A DNA stretch of 64,000 nt, taken from NCBI RefSeq assembly GCF_019218755.1, contig NZ_JAHUWZ010000005.1, positions 310,001-374,000 on the forward strand, in the 5' to 3' direction. The translations under genes were made by a program, and so were the position numbers. Of the stretch, positions 44,207 through 52,426 are shown piece by piece (positions within the stretch are counted from its first letter, which is position 1; each line of letters starts with the position of its first letter). Origin of the DNA: Acidovorax sp. sif1233 (GTDB lineage Bacteria > Pseudomonadota > Gammaproteobacteria > Burkholderiales > Burkholderiaceae_C). Under the pieces are notes generated by a model. That model did no database searches. It worked only from the letters and a program-made list of their open reading frames with translations, and had not been told where the DNA came from.

Positions 44207-45457
44207 ATGCAAACCCAACTCGCCCCTGAATACCGCGCCCGCGCCGATGGCCTGGAGGCCGAGGCCATCCTGCGCAAATGCGTGCACTGCGGCTTCTGCA
44301 CCGCCACCTGCCCCACCTATCAGCTGCTGGGCGACGAGCTCGACGGCCCGCGCGGCCGCATCTACCTCATCAAGCAGGTGCTCGAGGGCGCCGAGCCCAC
44401 GCGCAAGACCCAGATGCACCTGGACCGGTGCCTGACCTGCCGCAACTGCGAAAGCACCTGCCCGAGCGGCGTGCAATATGGTCATCTGGTCGATATCGGC
44501 CGCAAGATCGTCGATGAGAAAGTCGCCCGCCCGGTGGGCGAGAAGGCCTTGCGCTGGGCGCTGAAGGAGGGCCTGCCTTCGCCCCTGTTCGCCCCCGCCA
44601 TGAAGGCAGGGCAACTGGTGCGCGGCCTGCTGCCCGCATCCCTCAAGGCCAAGGTGCCTGCGCCCCAAAATGCCGGCGCATGGCCCGTGCGCGAACACGC
44701 GCGCAAGGTGCTTTTGCTGGCGGGCTGCGTGCAGCCGGCCATGATGCCCAACATCAACACCGCCACCGCCCGCGTGCTCGACGCCGTGGGCATCCAGACC
44801 GTGGTCGCGCCCAAGGCGGGCTGCTGCGGTGCCGTCAAGTTCCACCTCAACGACCAGGACGGCGGCAAGGCAGAGATGCGCGCCAACATCGACGCCTGGT
44901 GGCCGCTGGTGGAGCAGGGCGGGGTGGAAGCCATCGTCATGAACGCCTCGGGCTGCGGCGTCACCGTCAAGGAATACGGCCACATCCTCAAGGACGACGC
45001 GCAATACGCCGCCAGGGCCGAACGCATCAGCGCGCTCACGCGCGACCTGTCGGAGCTGCTGCCGGCCCTGCTGCCCGAGCTGGCCGACAAGCTGGCGGGC
45101 CGCGCCCAGCCCGCCGCCGACGTGCTGTACGCCTACCATCCGCCGTGCACGCTGCAGCACGGCCAGAAGCTGCGCGGCGGGGTGGAAACGCAGCTTGCGC
45201 GCCTGGGGTTCCGGCTGCGCGCGGCGCGCAACGAGGCCCACCTGTGCTGCGGCTCGGCGGGCACGTATTCGGTGCTCAACCCGGACCTGGCGTACCAGCT
45301 GCGCGACCGCAAGCTCGGCGTGCTCGGCGAGGCGTTCGGCGACCAGCCCCCGGACGTGATCCTGTCGGCCAACATCGGCTGCATCACCCATTTGCAAAGC
45401 GGCACCGGCACGCCGGTGCGCCACTGGATCGAGGTGCTGGACGAAGCCCTGGCCTGA
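44207..45457 (+). CDS. glcF: Glycolate oxidase iron-sulfur subunit GlcF
   Basis: 416-residue subunit that passes electrons from the GlcD/GlcE flavins towards the quinone pool. Two ferredoxin-type clusters are formed by C25VHCGFCTATCP (C25, C28, C31, C35) and C75LTCRNCESTCP (C75, C78, C81, C85). Two CCG domains follow, with GCVQPAMMP...GCCGAVKFH and CTLQHGQK...HLCCGSAGTYS. The ATG at 44207 gives the usual GlcF N-terminus. A DUF1275 gene separates it from glcE. A weak terminator follows. Confidence 0.94.
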   Translation: MQTQLAPEYRARADGLEAEAILRKCVHCGFCTATCPTYQLLGDELDGPRGRIYLIKQVLEGAEPTRKTQMHLDRCLTCRNCESTCPSGVQYGHLVDIGRKIVDEKVARPVGEKALRWALKEGLPSPLFAPAMKAGQLVRGLLPASLKAKVPAPQNAGAWPVREHARKVLLLAGCVQPAMMPNINTATARVLDAVGIQTVVAPKAGCCGAVKFHLNDQDGGKAEMRANIDAWWPLVEQGGVEAIVMNASGCGVTVKEYGHILKDDAQYAARAERISALTRDLSELLPALLPELADKLAGRAQPAADVLYAYHPPCTLQHGQKLRGGVETQLARLGFRLRAARNEAHLCCGSAGTYSVLNPDLAYQLRDRKLGVLGEAFGDQPPDVILSANIGCITHLQSGTGTPVRHWIEVLDEALA

Positions 45458-45466
45458 CAAGGGGAT

Positions 45467-45486
45467 GCCGCCGCTGGCGGGCTTTT
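45467..45486 (+). terminator. Probable terminator after glcF
   Basis: Short stem GCCGCC-gct-GGCGG, then gctttt, 10 bp past the glcF stop. The T run is short, so strength is doubtful. Confidence 0.5.
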
Positions 45487-45545
45487 CTCCAACGCTGGCA
45501 TGATTGAGGGTTTTGTTGCCCTCTCCCTCACCCATTCGCACCGCC

Positions 45546-46457
45546 ATGACCGACTCCGTGCCCGCACAAGAACAACCGAACGCAGCCCCTGCCACACCGC
45601 TGGCGGCGCCTGTTTCGGCCGCACCGGCCGAGGTGGCTGCCGCCGCTCCCGGGGCGTCCGCCGCCGCCGACGCTGCCGGGGCACCCCAGCAGCGCGCGGG
45701 CGGATCACGCCGTGGCGGCCGCAACCGCCGCAAGCCCGAAGGGCGCCCGGCGCCAGAGGGCGGCGCCGAGGCCTCTGCCCCCGCACCTGCGGGCGCGCGC
45801 GCGCCGCAGCGTGTGCACCCCGCGCTGGAGCAACTGGCGGGGCTCTACCCGCACCTGTTCGGCGCGGTGTTCCGCCCGCTCAAGCGCGGCATCTTCCAGG
45901 ACCTGCTGGCCGCGCACCCCGAGGTGTTCGAGCGCGAGGCGCTCAAGGTGGCGCTGGGCATCCACACCCGCTCCACGCGCTACCTGCAAAGCGTGGCGGC
46001 GGGCGACCGGCGCCATGACCTCTCGGGCCAGCCCGTGGAGGACATGGCCCCCGAGCATGTGCACCATGCGCTGCTGGAGGTCTACCGCCGCAAGAAGGCC
46101 CGTGCCACCGAGGACCTGCTGCCCAAGCTGCGCAACCGCATGATGGCCGCGTTCGAGGCCTCGGGGCTCACGCGCGAGGCCTACACCGAGCTGGTGCAGG
46201 GCCGCGACGAAGCCGCCAACGCCATCCTCGAAGAGGCCTTTGCCGAATGGTTGGCGCGCAACGCCAAGGACGAGGCTTTGCTGCGCGCGTTCGAGGCCAG
46301 CGGCCAGACACTGGAGGCCTTTGCCGACATGTACGGCCTGGTGCCCCGCACCGTGGGCCAGCAGCTCGAGCGCGCTCGCCGCCTCGCCGCCGCGCGGGTG
46401 CAGGCCGCGGCGGCCGCGGCCGTGGCCGCCATCGCACCGGCCCCGCAAGACGCCTGA
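45546..46457 (+). CDS. ProQ/FinO domain RNA-binding protein
   Basis: 303-residue protein. An Ala/Pro-rich, basic low-complexity N-terminus (about residues 1-95, with RGGRNRRKPEGR) leads into a ProQ/FinO domain: HPALEQLAGLYPHLFGAVFR, then RPLKRGIFQDLLAAHP and ALGIHTRSTRYLQSVAAG. The C-terminal 150 residues are helical and Ala-rich and not recognised. Proteins of this type bind structured RNAs and small RNAs. The next gene follows after 16 bp and may be cotranscribed. Confidence 0.87.
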   Translation: MTDSVPAQEQPNAAPATPLAAPVSAAPAEVAAAAPGASAAADAAGAPQQRAGGSRRGGRNRRKPEGRPAPEGGAEASAPAPAGARAPQRVHPALEQLAGLYPHLFGAVFRPLKRGIFQDLLAAHPEVFEREALKVALGIHTRSTRYLQSVAAGDRRHDLSGQPVEDMAPEHVHHALLEVYRRKKARATEDLLPKLRNRMMAAFEASGLTREAYTELVQGRDEAANAILEEAFAEWLARNAKDEALLRAFEASGQTLEAFADMYGLVPRTVGQQLERARRLAAARVQAAAAAAVAAIAPAPQDA

Positions 46458-46473
46458 CGCGAGAGGCTCGCCC

Positions 46474-47139
46474 GTGCCGGCGGCACCTTCCAGGCTGATC
46501 TTCCTGCCCGGCGTGGGGGGCGACCCCGCGTTCTGGCAACCGGTCTCGTCGGCCATGCCGCTGCCCGCCGCGCGCGTGCTGCTGGGCTGGCCCTGGCGCG
46601 ATGCAGGAGCCGGCGCGGGGCTGGCGCCGGACGCGGCCGGTGGCATGCAGGATCTGGTCGATGCGGTCACGCCGCACATGGACCGGCCCTGCGCGCTGGT
46701 CGCGCAGTCCCTGGGCGGCGTGGTGGCCCTGCTCGCCGCCCTCGAGCGGCCCGACCACCTGACCCACCTGGTGCTCGTGGCCACGTCGGGCGGCGTGCCC
46801 ATGGACGACCTGCATCCCCACGACTGGCGGCCCGATTTCCTGCGCGCCAACCCCGCGTTTCCGCCGTGGATGGCCCAGGCGCGGTGGGACCTGTCGGCCC
46901 GGCTGGCGTCGGTGCGCGCGCCCGCCCTTTTGCTGTGGGGCGACAAGGACCCCATCAGCCCCGTGGCCGTGGGGCGGCGCCTGTGCGGCCTGCTGCCCGG
47001 CGCGCGCATGCACGTGCTGCCAGGCGGTGCCCACGACCTGGCCCGCACGCACGCCGGGGCCGTGGCCGGGCACATCCACCGCCATCTGCGGGGCGGCGCC
47101 TCAGGGGATGCCGGACAGGGCGCTTCGCAGAACGCCTAG
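46474..47139 (+). CDS. Alpha/beta hydrolase, GTG start
   Basis: 221-residue alpha/beta hydrolase. The oxyanion strand LIFLPGVGGDPAFW opens the protein, the nucleophile Ser lies in VAQSLGGVVALLAA (about residue 79), the acid is in LLWGDKDPISP, and the His is in LPGGAHDLART. No ATG is available before residue 28 of this frame, so the GTG at 46474 with agagg upstream is chosen. It follows the ProQ-domain gene closely. Substrate is unknown. Confidence 0.8.
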   Translation: MPAAPSRLIFLPGVGGDPAFWQPVSSAMPLPAARVLLGWPWRDAGAGAGLAPDAAGGMQDLVDAVTPHMDRPCALVAQSLGGVVALLAALERPDHLTHLVLVATSGGVPMDDLHPHDWRPDFLRANPAFPPWMAQARWDLSARLASVRAPALLLWGDKDPISPVAVGRRLCGLLPGARMHVLPGGAHDLARTHAGAVAGHIHRHLRGGASGDAGQGASQNA

Positions 47140-47165
47140 AATCCCGCTGCGGCCCGGTTCACGGG

Positions 47166-47187
47166 TTGCCGTAAGCGTTTACGTCAA
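47166..47187. promoter_or_regulatory. LiuR-like palindrome
   Basis: TTGCCGTAA-N4-TTACGTCAA, 9-bp arms with one mismatch. It resembles the TTGACGTAAACGTAA-type sites of LiuR/MerR-family regulators of branched-chain acid breakdown. No liu genes or MerR gene lie nearby; the next gene is DUF2798. Treated as a candidate only. Confidence 0.35.
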
Positions 47188-47310
47188 TCAACGTGCCAAC
47201 CAACGCCGGCCTTGCCGGGGTGGTGGCCCCTTTCCTGTCCCGGCGCGGCCCGCGCCGCGTGGGCGGGCGGGGGCGGCACCTTGTCTGACCGGCTGCTTTC
47301 TGGAACTGCA

Positions 47311-47598
47311 ATGAACGACTCTTCGTCGCCCACCCCGCCTTCCCCCAGGACCTCCTGGGGCCTGCGCAAGCTGCCCGCGCGGTCCGCGGCCTGGGTCATG
47401 CCCCTGCTGCTGTCGCTGCTCATGACCTTCATCGTGTCGCTGATCAGCACCGTGCGCGTGGTGGGCTTCTCGCTGGATCTTCCCCGCCTGTGGATGAGCT
47501 CCTGGGCACTGTCCTGGCTCGTCGCCTTCCCCACGCTGCTGCTGGTGCTGCCCGTGGTGCGCCGGGTGACGGCCGCCATCGTGGAGCCGCAGGGCTGA
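47311..47598 (+). CDS. DUF2798 family membrane protein
   Basis: 95-residue protein with two membrane helices (about residues 24-44 and 60-83), matching the DUF2798 pattern with MPLLLSLLMTFIVSLISTVR and the WMSSWALSWLVAFPTLLLVL segment followed by PVVRRV. The ATG at 47311 excludes an implausible Gly/Ala-rich upstream extension. Function unknown. A 15-bp-arm palindrome lies 12 bp past its stop. Confidence 0.8.
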   Translation: MNDSSSPTPPSPRTSWGLRKLPARSAAWVMPLLLSLLMTFIVSLISTVRVVGFSLDLPRLWMSSWALSWLVAFPTLLLVLPVVRRVTAAIVEPQG

Positions 47599-47609
47599 GG
47601 CCCCCCGGG

Positions 47610-47642
47610 GCAGGCTGCTGACACGGTGTGTCAGCAGCCTGC
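47610..47642. promoter_or_regulatory. CTGACA palindrome, long-arm copy without the CACCATCGG box
   Basis: GCAGGCTGCTGACAC-GGT-GTGTCAGCAGCCTGC, perfect 15-bp arms. It lies between DUF2798 and the GyrI-like gene, 30 bp upstream of the composite motif at 47673. The arms contain the same TGCTGACA/TGTCAGCA half-sites. No T run follows, so a terminator is less likely than a binding site. Confidence 0.5.
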
Positions 47643-47672
47643 CGCCCGGCCCCCAGCGCGTTGCGCACGCTA

Positions 47673-47711
47673 CTGACATCAGGCTGTCAGCAGCGGGTCC
47701 GCACCATCGGT
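47673..47711 (+). promoter_or_regulatory. Composite CTGACA palindrome + CACCATCGGT box upstream of the GyrI-like gene
   Basis: CTGACA-N6-TGTCAG (47673-47690), 11 bp, then CACCATCGGT (47702-47711). From TGTCAG through the box, 24 of 27 positions match the copy before the EVE gene. The start codon is 64 bp further on. Confidence 0.6.
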
Positions 47712-47775
47712 CCTCGCAGCTGCACACCACCGATCGATCCATCGATCCCCTTCACAGACAAGAGAGGACCTGCCC

Positions 47776-48255
47776 ATGACCACACCCACCACCGTCCAGA
47801 TTCCCGCCTTCAGCGTGGCCGGCATTGCCGTCCGCACGCGCAACAGCGACGAGATGAACCCCGCCATCGCGCGCCTCGGGGGCCTGTGGGACCGCTTCTT
47901 CAGCCAGAGCTGGGAGCGCAAGTTGCCTGGCCGCGACAGCGATGGCCGCATCTTCGGCGTCTACAGCGGCTACGAATCCAACGAACACGGCGCCTTCGAC
48001 GTGACCGCCGGCGTGGCCACGGCCGACCCGGAACTGGCCCAGGCGGTGCCCGGAGCCGCCCGCGTGGACATCCAGGCGGGCGACTACCTCGTCTTCACCG
48101 GCCACGGCGACATGCCCCAGATGGTGATCGACACCTGGGTCCGCATCTGGCGCTACTTCGCCGAGAACCCGCAGGTGCAGCGCCGTTTCGGCACCGATTT
48201 CGAGGCCTACGAGGGCCCGGACAGCGTGGCCATCCACGTCGGCGTGAAGCCGTAG
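47776..48255 (+). CDS. GyrI-like small-molecule/effector-binding protein
   Basis: 159-residue stand-alone effector-binding domain of the GyrI/AraC-E type. It starts PAFSVAGIAVRTRNSDEMNP, has FGVYSGYESNEHGAFDVTAG in the middle and the closing DYLVFTGHGDMPQMVIDTWV. It has no DNA-binding part, so it may sequester or modify a small molecule or inhibit a partner protein. It lies just upstream of a YafY-type regulator on the same strand and downstream of the composite CTGACA motif, so these two may form a regulatory unit. Confidence 0.8.
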   Translation: MTTPTTVQIPAFSVAGIAVRTRNSDEMNPAIARLGGLWDRFFSQSWERKLPGRDSDGRIFGVYSGYESNEHGAFDVTAGVATADPELAQAVPGAARVDIQAGDYLVFTGHGDMPQMVIDTWVRIWRYFAENPQVQRRFGTDFEAYEGPDSVAIHVGVKP

Positions 48256-48324
48256 CGCCACCGGCCTGCCGATGGCGGCGCACCCCGCCCAACCGCCACG
48301 CGCAGCGCCTTGGCGTTGGTGCAT

Positions 48325-48382
48325 GATGCTATATGTTCAATAGCTTCCCGCGCTGATGGCATGAGCGGTGCAAGCCAGGAAT
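48325..48382 (+). repeat. Family A dispersed repeat, copy A6
   Basis: gatgctatatgttcaatagc, then ccgcgctgatggcatgagcg and gcaagccaggaat. Diverged family A copy between the GyrI-like gene and the YafY-type regulator, possibly overlapping the promoter of the latter. Confidence 0.45.
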
Positions 48383-48407
48383 ACCCACAAGATGTCCCCT
48401 TTCATCC

Positions 48408-49142
48408 ATGCGCCGCGCTGACCGCCTTTTCCAGATCGTCCAGCTCATCCGGGGGCGGCGCCTGTCCACGGCGGCGTTCCTGGCCGAGCGGCTCGAGGTG
48501 TCTCCGCGCACCATCTACCGCGACGTGGCGGACCTGCAGCACCAGGGCGTGCCCATTGAGGGCGAGGCCGGCGTGGGCTACCGGCTGGGCGCTGGCTTCG
48601 AGCTGCCGCCGCTGATGTTCAGCCAGGGCGAGGCCAACGCGCTGGTGGCGGCCGCGCGGCTGGCGCAGGCCTGGCTGGACGCGGGGCTCGCGCGCGAGGT
48701 GGAGGGGGCCCTGGGCAAGATCCTGTCGGTGCTGCCGCCGGCCGCGCGCGCGGCGGCCGAGGCGCAGGCGCTGTATGCGCCGTCCGTGGGGCTGGACCCC
48801 CGGGCGCAGGCCACCCTGCAGGCCCTGCGCGAGGCGGTGCACAGCCGCCACGTGGTGCAGATCGACTACGCCGACGTGCACGGCCGCCCCAGCCTGCGCC
48901 GCCTGCGGCCGCTGGGGTGCTTCTACTGGGGCAAGGTCTGGACGCTGTCGGCCTGGTGCGAGCTGCGCAACGATTTCCGGGGCTTTCGCATCGACCGCAT
49001 CGTGGACCTCGTGGTGCTGGAGGAGCAGTTTCGCCAGGAGCCCGGCAAGACGCTGGCCGACATGCTGCGCAAGGTGGAGGCGGAGATGGCCTCGCGGCCG
49101 CCCGAATGGCCGCCCGCGCCGACGCCCGGGCTGACGGCCTGA
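48408..49142 (+). CDS. YafY-type HTH/WYL domain regulator
   Basis: 244-residue regulator. An HTH_11 DNA-binding domain (RADRLFQIVQLIRGRRLSTA, then LAERLEVSPRTIYRDVADLQ) is followed by a WYL ligand-binding domain, with the core VVQIDYADVHGRPSLRRLRPLG and FYWGKVWTLSAWCELRNDFR. Members often control a divergent or adjacent VOC or GyrI-like gene. It is flanked by a GyrI-like gene and a VOC gene, and could be the protein that binds the CTGACA palindromes, though it is not itself directly preceded by one. Confidence 0.9.
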   Translation: MRRADRLFQIVQLIRGRRLSTAAFLAERLEVSPRTIYRDVADLQHQGVPIEGEAGVGYRLGAGFELPPLMFSQGEANALVAAARLAQAWLDAGLAREVEGALGKILSVLPPAARAAAEAQALYAPSVGLDPRAQATLQALREAVHSRHVVQIDYADVHGRPSLRRLRPLGCFYWGKVWTLSAWCELRNDFRGFRIDRIVDLVVLEEQFRQEPGKTLADMLRKVEAEMASRPPEWPPAPTPGLTA

Positions 49143-49180
49143 AGGCCTTTGGGCCCTGGGCCGCGCCGGCCCGCCAGGCA

Positions 49181-49660
49181 TCAGCCGCGCCGGGCCGCCT
49201 CGATCGTGGCGATGTCGATTTTTTTCATCCCCATCATGGCTTCGAACGCGCGCGCGGCCGCCGCCTTGTCGGGACCGGTGACCGCGGCCGTCAGGGCCCG
49301 GGGCGTGATCTGCCACGACAGGCCCCAGCGGTCCTTGCACCAGCCGCAGGCGCTTTCCTGGCCGCCATTTCCGACAATCGCATTCCACAGACGATCGGTT
49401 TCGGCCTGGTCGTCGGTCGCCACCTGGAACGAGAAAGCCTCGCTGTGCCGGAAGGCGGGGCCTCCGTTCAGGCCCAGGCAGGGGATGCCCATCACCGTGA
49501 ACTCGACCGTCAGGACGTCGCCCTGCCGGCCCGAGGGAAAGTCCCCGGGCGCCCGGTGGACCGCGCCCACGGCGCTGTCCGGAAACGTCTCGGCATAGAA
49601 CTTCGCGGCATCCAGCGCGGTGCCGTCGTACCACAGACATACCGTGTTCTTGCTGACCAT
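49181..49660 (-). CDS. VOC family protein, PhnB/3-demethylubiquinone methyltransferase-like fold
   Basis: 159-residue VOC-family protein of the group often mislabelled as 3-demethylubiquinone-9 3-methyltransferase. It starts MVSKNTVCLWYDGTALDAAK and has TVEFTVMGIPCLGLNGGPAF and CGWCKDRWGLSWQITPRALT, all typical of that group. A good ribosome site (aaggagcaccaag) precedes the ATG. It converges on the YafY-type regulator. Enzymatic activity is unknown. Confidence 0.85.
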   Translation of the reverse strand: MVSKNTVCLWYDGTALDAAKFYAETFPDSAVGAVHRAPGDFPSGRQGDVLTVEFTVMGIPCLGLNGGPAFRHSEAFSFQVATDDQAETDRLWNAIVGNGGQESACGWCKDRWGLSWQITPRALTAAVTGPDKAAAARAFEAMMGMKKIDIATIEAARRG

Positions 49661-50268
49661 CTTGGTGCTCCTTGGGGGCGGGACAGCGCAGTAGCCTCTC
49701 ACATCTGGCGGCAGGCTGCAATGCGCGCGAGGGGCCTTGGGTGGCGGGGCATTGGTGGTGCGGCGGCTTCTTGATGCTATTAAAAAATAGCTATTTGCGC
49801 AGATTCGATAAGCGCTGATGGGACTTTGAGCTACAGATGCCCGGCCTGGAAGACGGCCCTCGCATGGGGCGCCAGGGCCGCGGGCCTGGGGTGCGGCGGT
49901 CCTGGCACCATAGTGCAACGAATTGCTACGCACCGGGATTTGCATGCGGTTTCGGGACGCTCGATCAAGGATTCCGGCATCCCCAGGGCAATCCGGGCCG
50001 GCGCCGTCGCCGTCGCGCAAGATCCGCTGCCGCGCCTGGGGCGCATGGCGGCCGCGAACCCGTCGTGCCCACCGGCGCCACGGCCTCCCTGGCGGCCGAC
50101 CAGGCCGGCAATGCGCGGTACCTGGGCGCCGCCCGCGTGGCACCCGGGCACGCCGTGGTGCATGAAGGAGGCTGCGGGGCGCTGGCGCCCGCGCGACTGG
50201 GGCCGGTGGGGGAGCCGCGGGTCCTGGTGGCCGGGCGGGCGCGGGCGCGTTCCGATGACAATGCCCGC
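49661..50268. other. 608-bp gap without a supported gene
   Basis: Contains repeat A7 near its left end. The rest is GC-rich with overlapping open frames on both strands, none with a ribosome site or recognisable protein. It may include decayed coding DNA, but no parent gene can be named. Confidence 0.45.
49771..49835 (+). repeat. Family A dispersed repeat, copy A7
   Basis: ttgatgctattaaaaaatag, ctatttgcgcagattcgata, agcgctgatggg and actttgagctac. One of the better copies of the core. Confidence 0.6.
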
Positions 50269-50766
50269 ATGCAGCCCCGCTCCCATGCCCCCGGCGTCCA
50301 GCCCGTGATCCGGCCGGCGACCGATGCCGACAGCCACGCCGGCCTGGCCCGCGTGTGGCGCAGGGCCTGGCGTTCCGCCAACCCCTCGGTGAGGCCCGTG
50401 GCTCCGCCCGGCCACTGGGAGGCGCGGGTGCGCGCGGAATTCGGTCCGCCATGTGCGGTGCTGGTGCGTGCGGTGGGGCCGGAGGTCACGGCGTTCCTGG
50501 TGCTGGACGTGGGCGGCGCGCATCTGCACCAGCTGTTCGTGGACCCCGCATGCCAGGGCCGGGGCGTGGGGGCCGAAATGCTGCAGCAGGTGATCCGCCT
50601 GTGCCCGGGCGGCTGGACCCTGCACGTGGCCACGGGCAACCACGGCGCGCGCCGCTTCTATGCGCGCCATGGCCTGGTGGAGGGGCCGGTCGATACCCAT
50701 CCGGCCACGGGCCGCGAGCGGGTGCTGTGCCGCTGGGCGCCTGCGGCGGCAGCGGCAGCAGGCTGA
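50269..50766 (+). CDS. GNAT family N-acetyltransferase
   Basis: 165-residue GNAT protein. After a leader, VIRPATDADSHAGLARVWRR opens the fold, LHQLFVDPACQGRGVGAEML is the acetyl-CoA-binding motif A, and HGARRFYARHGLVEG is motif B. The start at 50269 is chosen because earlier residues in the frame are low-complexity and non-conserved. Substrate unknown. It converges on the glutathione peroxidase gene, with 8 bp between the two stops. Confidence 0.82.
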   Translation: MQPRSHAPGVQPVIRPATDADSHAGLARVWRRAWRSANPSVRPVAPPGHWEARVRAEFGPPCAVLVRAVGPEVTAFLVLDVGGAHLHQLFVDPACQGRGVGAEMLQQVIRLCPGGWTLHVATGNHGARRFYARHGLVEGPVDTHPATGRERVLCRWAPAAAAAAG

Positions 50767-50774
50767 GCGCGGCC

Positions 50775-51263
<489 letters not shown>

Positions 51264-51337
51264 GGCGCATGCTCCTGAAGGTGGAAGACTGTGCATGGTA
51301 GGGGTTGCGCCCCTTTTCTGCTTTTCGCCCTGGCGGT

Positions 51338-52234
51338 TCAGGGGGTGCTGGGGCCTGCCCTGCGGAACTGCAGCGCGGCGAGCAGGGACGCCAGCAGGAT
51401 CATCGCCCCGCCCAGCACGGTGCGCGTGTTCAAGGCCGAGGCGCCCAGCAGCGCGGAAGACACGCTGGCGAACATCACCTCCGACAGCATCACCAGCGCC
51501 GTGGTGCCGGCCGCCAGGCGCGCGGCGCCGAACTGCAGCGCCCAGTTGCCCAGCATCAGCACGCCGGCCAGCAGCAGGCCGGTGACGACCCAGGTGCTGT
51601 TGGGGGCGGGGAAGGGATCGACCACGCCCACCTGCAGCCCGAGGCCAGCCACGGCCAGCGCCATGAGCATGCAGCCGCCGAACATGGTGGCCATGCGCGC
51701 CGGCCCCGGCACGGCGTGCAGGCGGCGCAGCGTGACATTGGTGAGCGCGAACATGAAGCCGCCCAACAGGGCCAGACCGTCGGCCAGGCTCAGGTTCTGC
51801 AGCAGGCGCGCCGCGGGCGCGCCCTCGGGCAGCAGCACCAGCACCACGCCGGCGAAGGCCAGGGCCAGGCGCAGCAGCGCGGCGGGCGTGGGGCGTTCGC
51901 CCAGGACCCGCCAGGCCAGCAGCACGGCCCAGGCAGGCATGAGATAGAACAGCAGGATCACGCGCACCACGTCGCCGATGGTCACGGCCCAGTTGAAGGC
52001 CACGTTGTTCAGCCCCGAGGCCAGCGCCAGCAGCCACAACTGCGGATGTTCGCGCACCTGCCGCAGGATGCCCGGGCGCCAGGCCATGAGCGCGAGCAGC
52101 ACCACGGCGTACATGCAGGCCGTGGCCCACAGCGGATGCAGCCCCGCCTGGTGCATGTGCTGGAACGGCCACCACGCCAGGCCCCAGACGAAAGCGTTGA
52201 ACAGCAGGGCGGCAAAGGGCAGGGGAGATTGCAT
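51338..52234 (-). CDS. EamA/DMT family transporter
   Basis: 298-residue inner-membrane exporter with ten predicted helices in two EamA repeats. The first repeat spans about residues 5-135 ([20 protein letters not shown] at the start) and the second about 150-285 ([20 protein letters not shown]). The substrate may be a metabolite or amino acid. Its start lies only 6 bp from repeat A8, and no good ribosome site is visible, so the promoter and leader may be partly supplied by the repeat. Confidence 0.87.
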   Translation of the reverse strand: MQSPLPFAALLFNAFVWGLAWWPFQHMHQAGLHPLWATACMYAVVLLALMAWRPGILRQVREHPQLWLLALASGLNNVAFNWAVTIGDVVRVILLFYLMPAWAVLLAWRVLGERPTPAALLRLALAFAGVVLVLLPEGAPAARLLQNLSLADGLALLGGFMFALTNVTLRRLHAVPGPARMATMFGGCMLMALAVAGLGLQVGVVDPFPAPNSTWVVTGLLLAGVLMLGNWALQFGAARLAAGTTALVMLSEVMFASVSSALLGASALNTRTVLGGAMILLASLLAALQFRRAGPSTP

Positions 52235-52239
52235 CGAGA

Positions 52240-52304
52240 ATAAAAATAGGCTCTAGCGCTTGATGGATAAGCGTCAATAGCTATCGATTATGTAGCAATT
52301 TGCG
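52240..52304 (+). repeat. Family A dispersed repeat, copy A8
   Basis: aaaaataggctctagcgctt, gatggataagcg, then tcaatagctatcgattatgt and tttgcgc. The core occurs in rearranged order, as if two half-units were joined. It lies directly upstream of the DMT transporter start. Confidence 0.55.
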
Positions 52305-52317
52305 CAAGTGAGGCGGC

Positions 52318-52426
52318 GCCAAAAACTGGCACGCTTCCCCGCCAGTGCACCCGTGGAACTGGCTCTGCCAGGCCACTGGGTGCGTCCCCCTCCGGGGGAA
52401 GCGGCGCAGCCGCTCAGGGGGGCAAC
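52318..52426 (-). repeat. Family B 3'-end hairpin repeat, copy B4
   Basis: Begins at the stop of lplT (minus strand): CCCCCCTGAGCGGCTGCGCC, C/G-rich arms and GCCAGTTCCACGGGTGCACT, ending GCGCC. It is most similar to B2 in the hairpin and to B3 at the far end. Confidence 0.6.

Noticed and set aside
47610-47642. Long palindrome as a terminator of DUF2798
   Set aside because: No T run follows, and the same half-sites recur upstream of start codons at 17308, 19438 and 47673, so a binding site is a better explanation.
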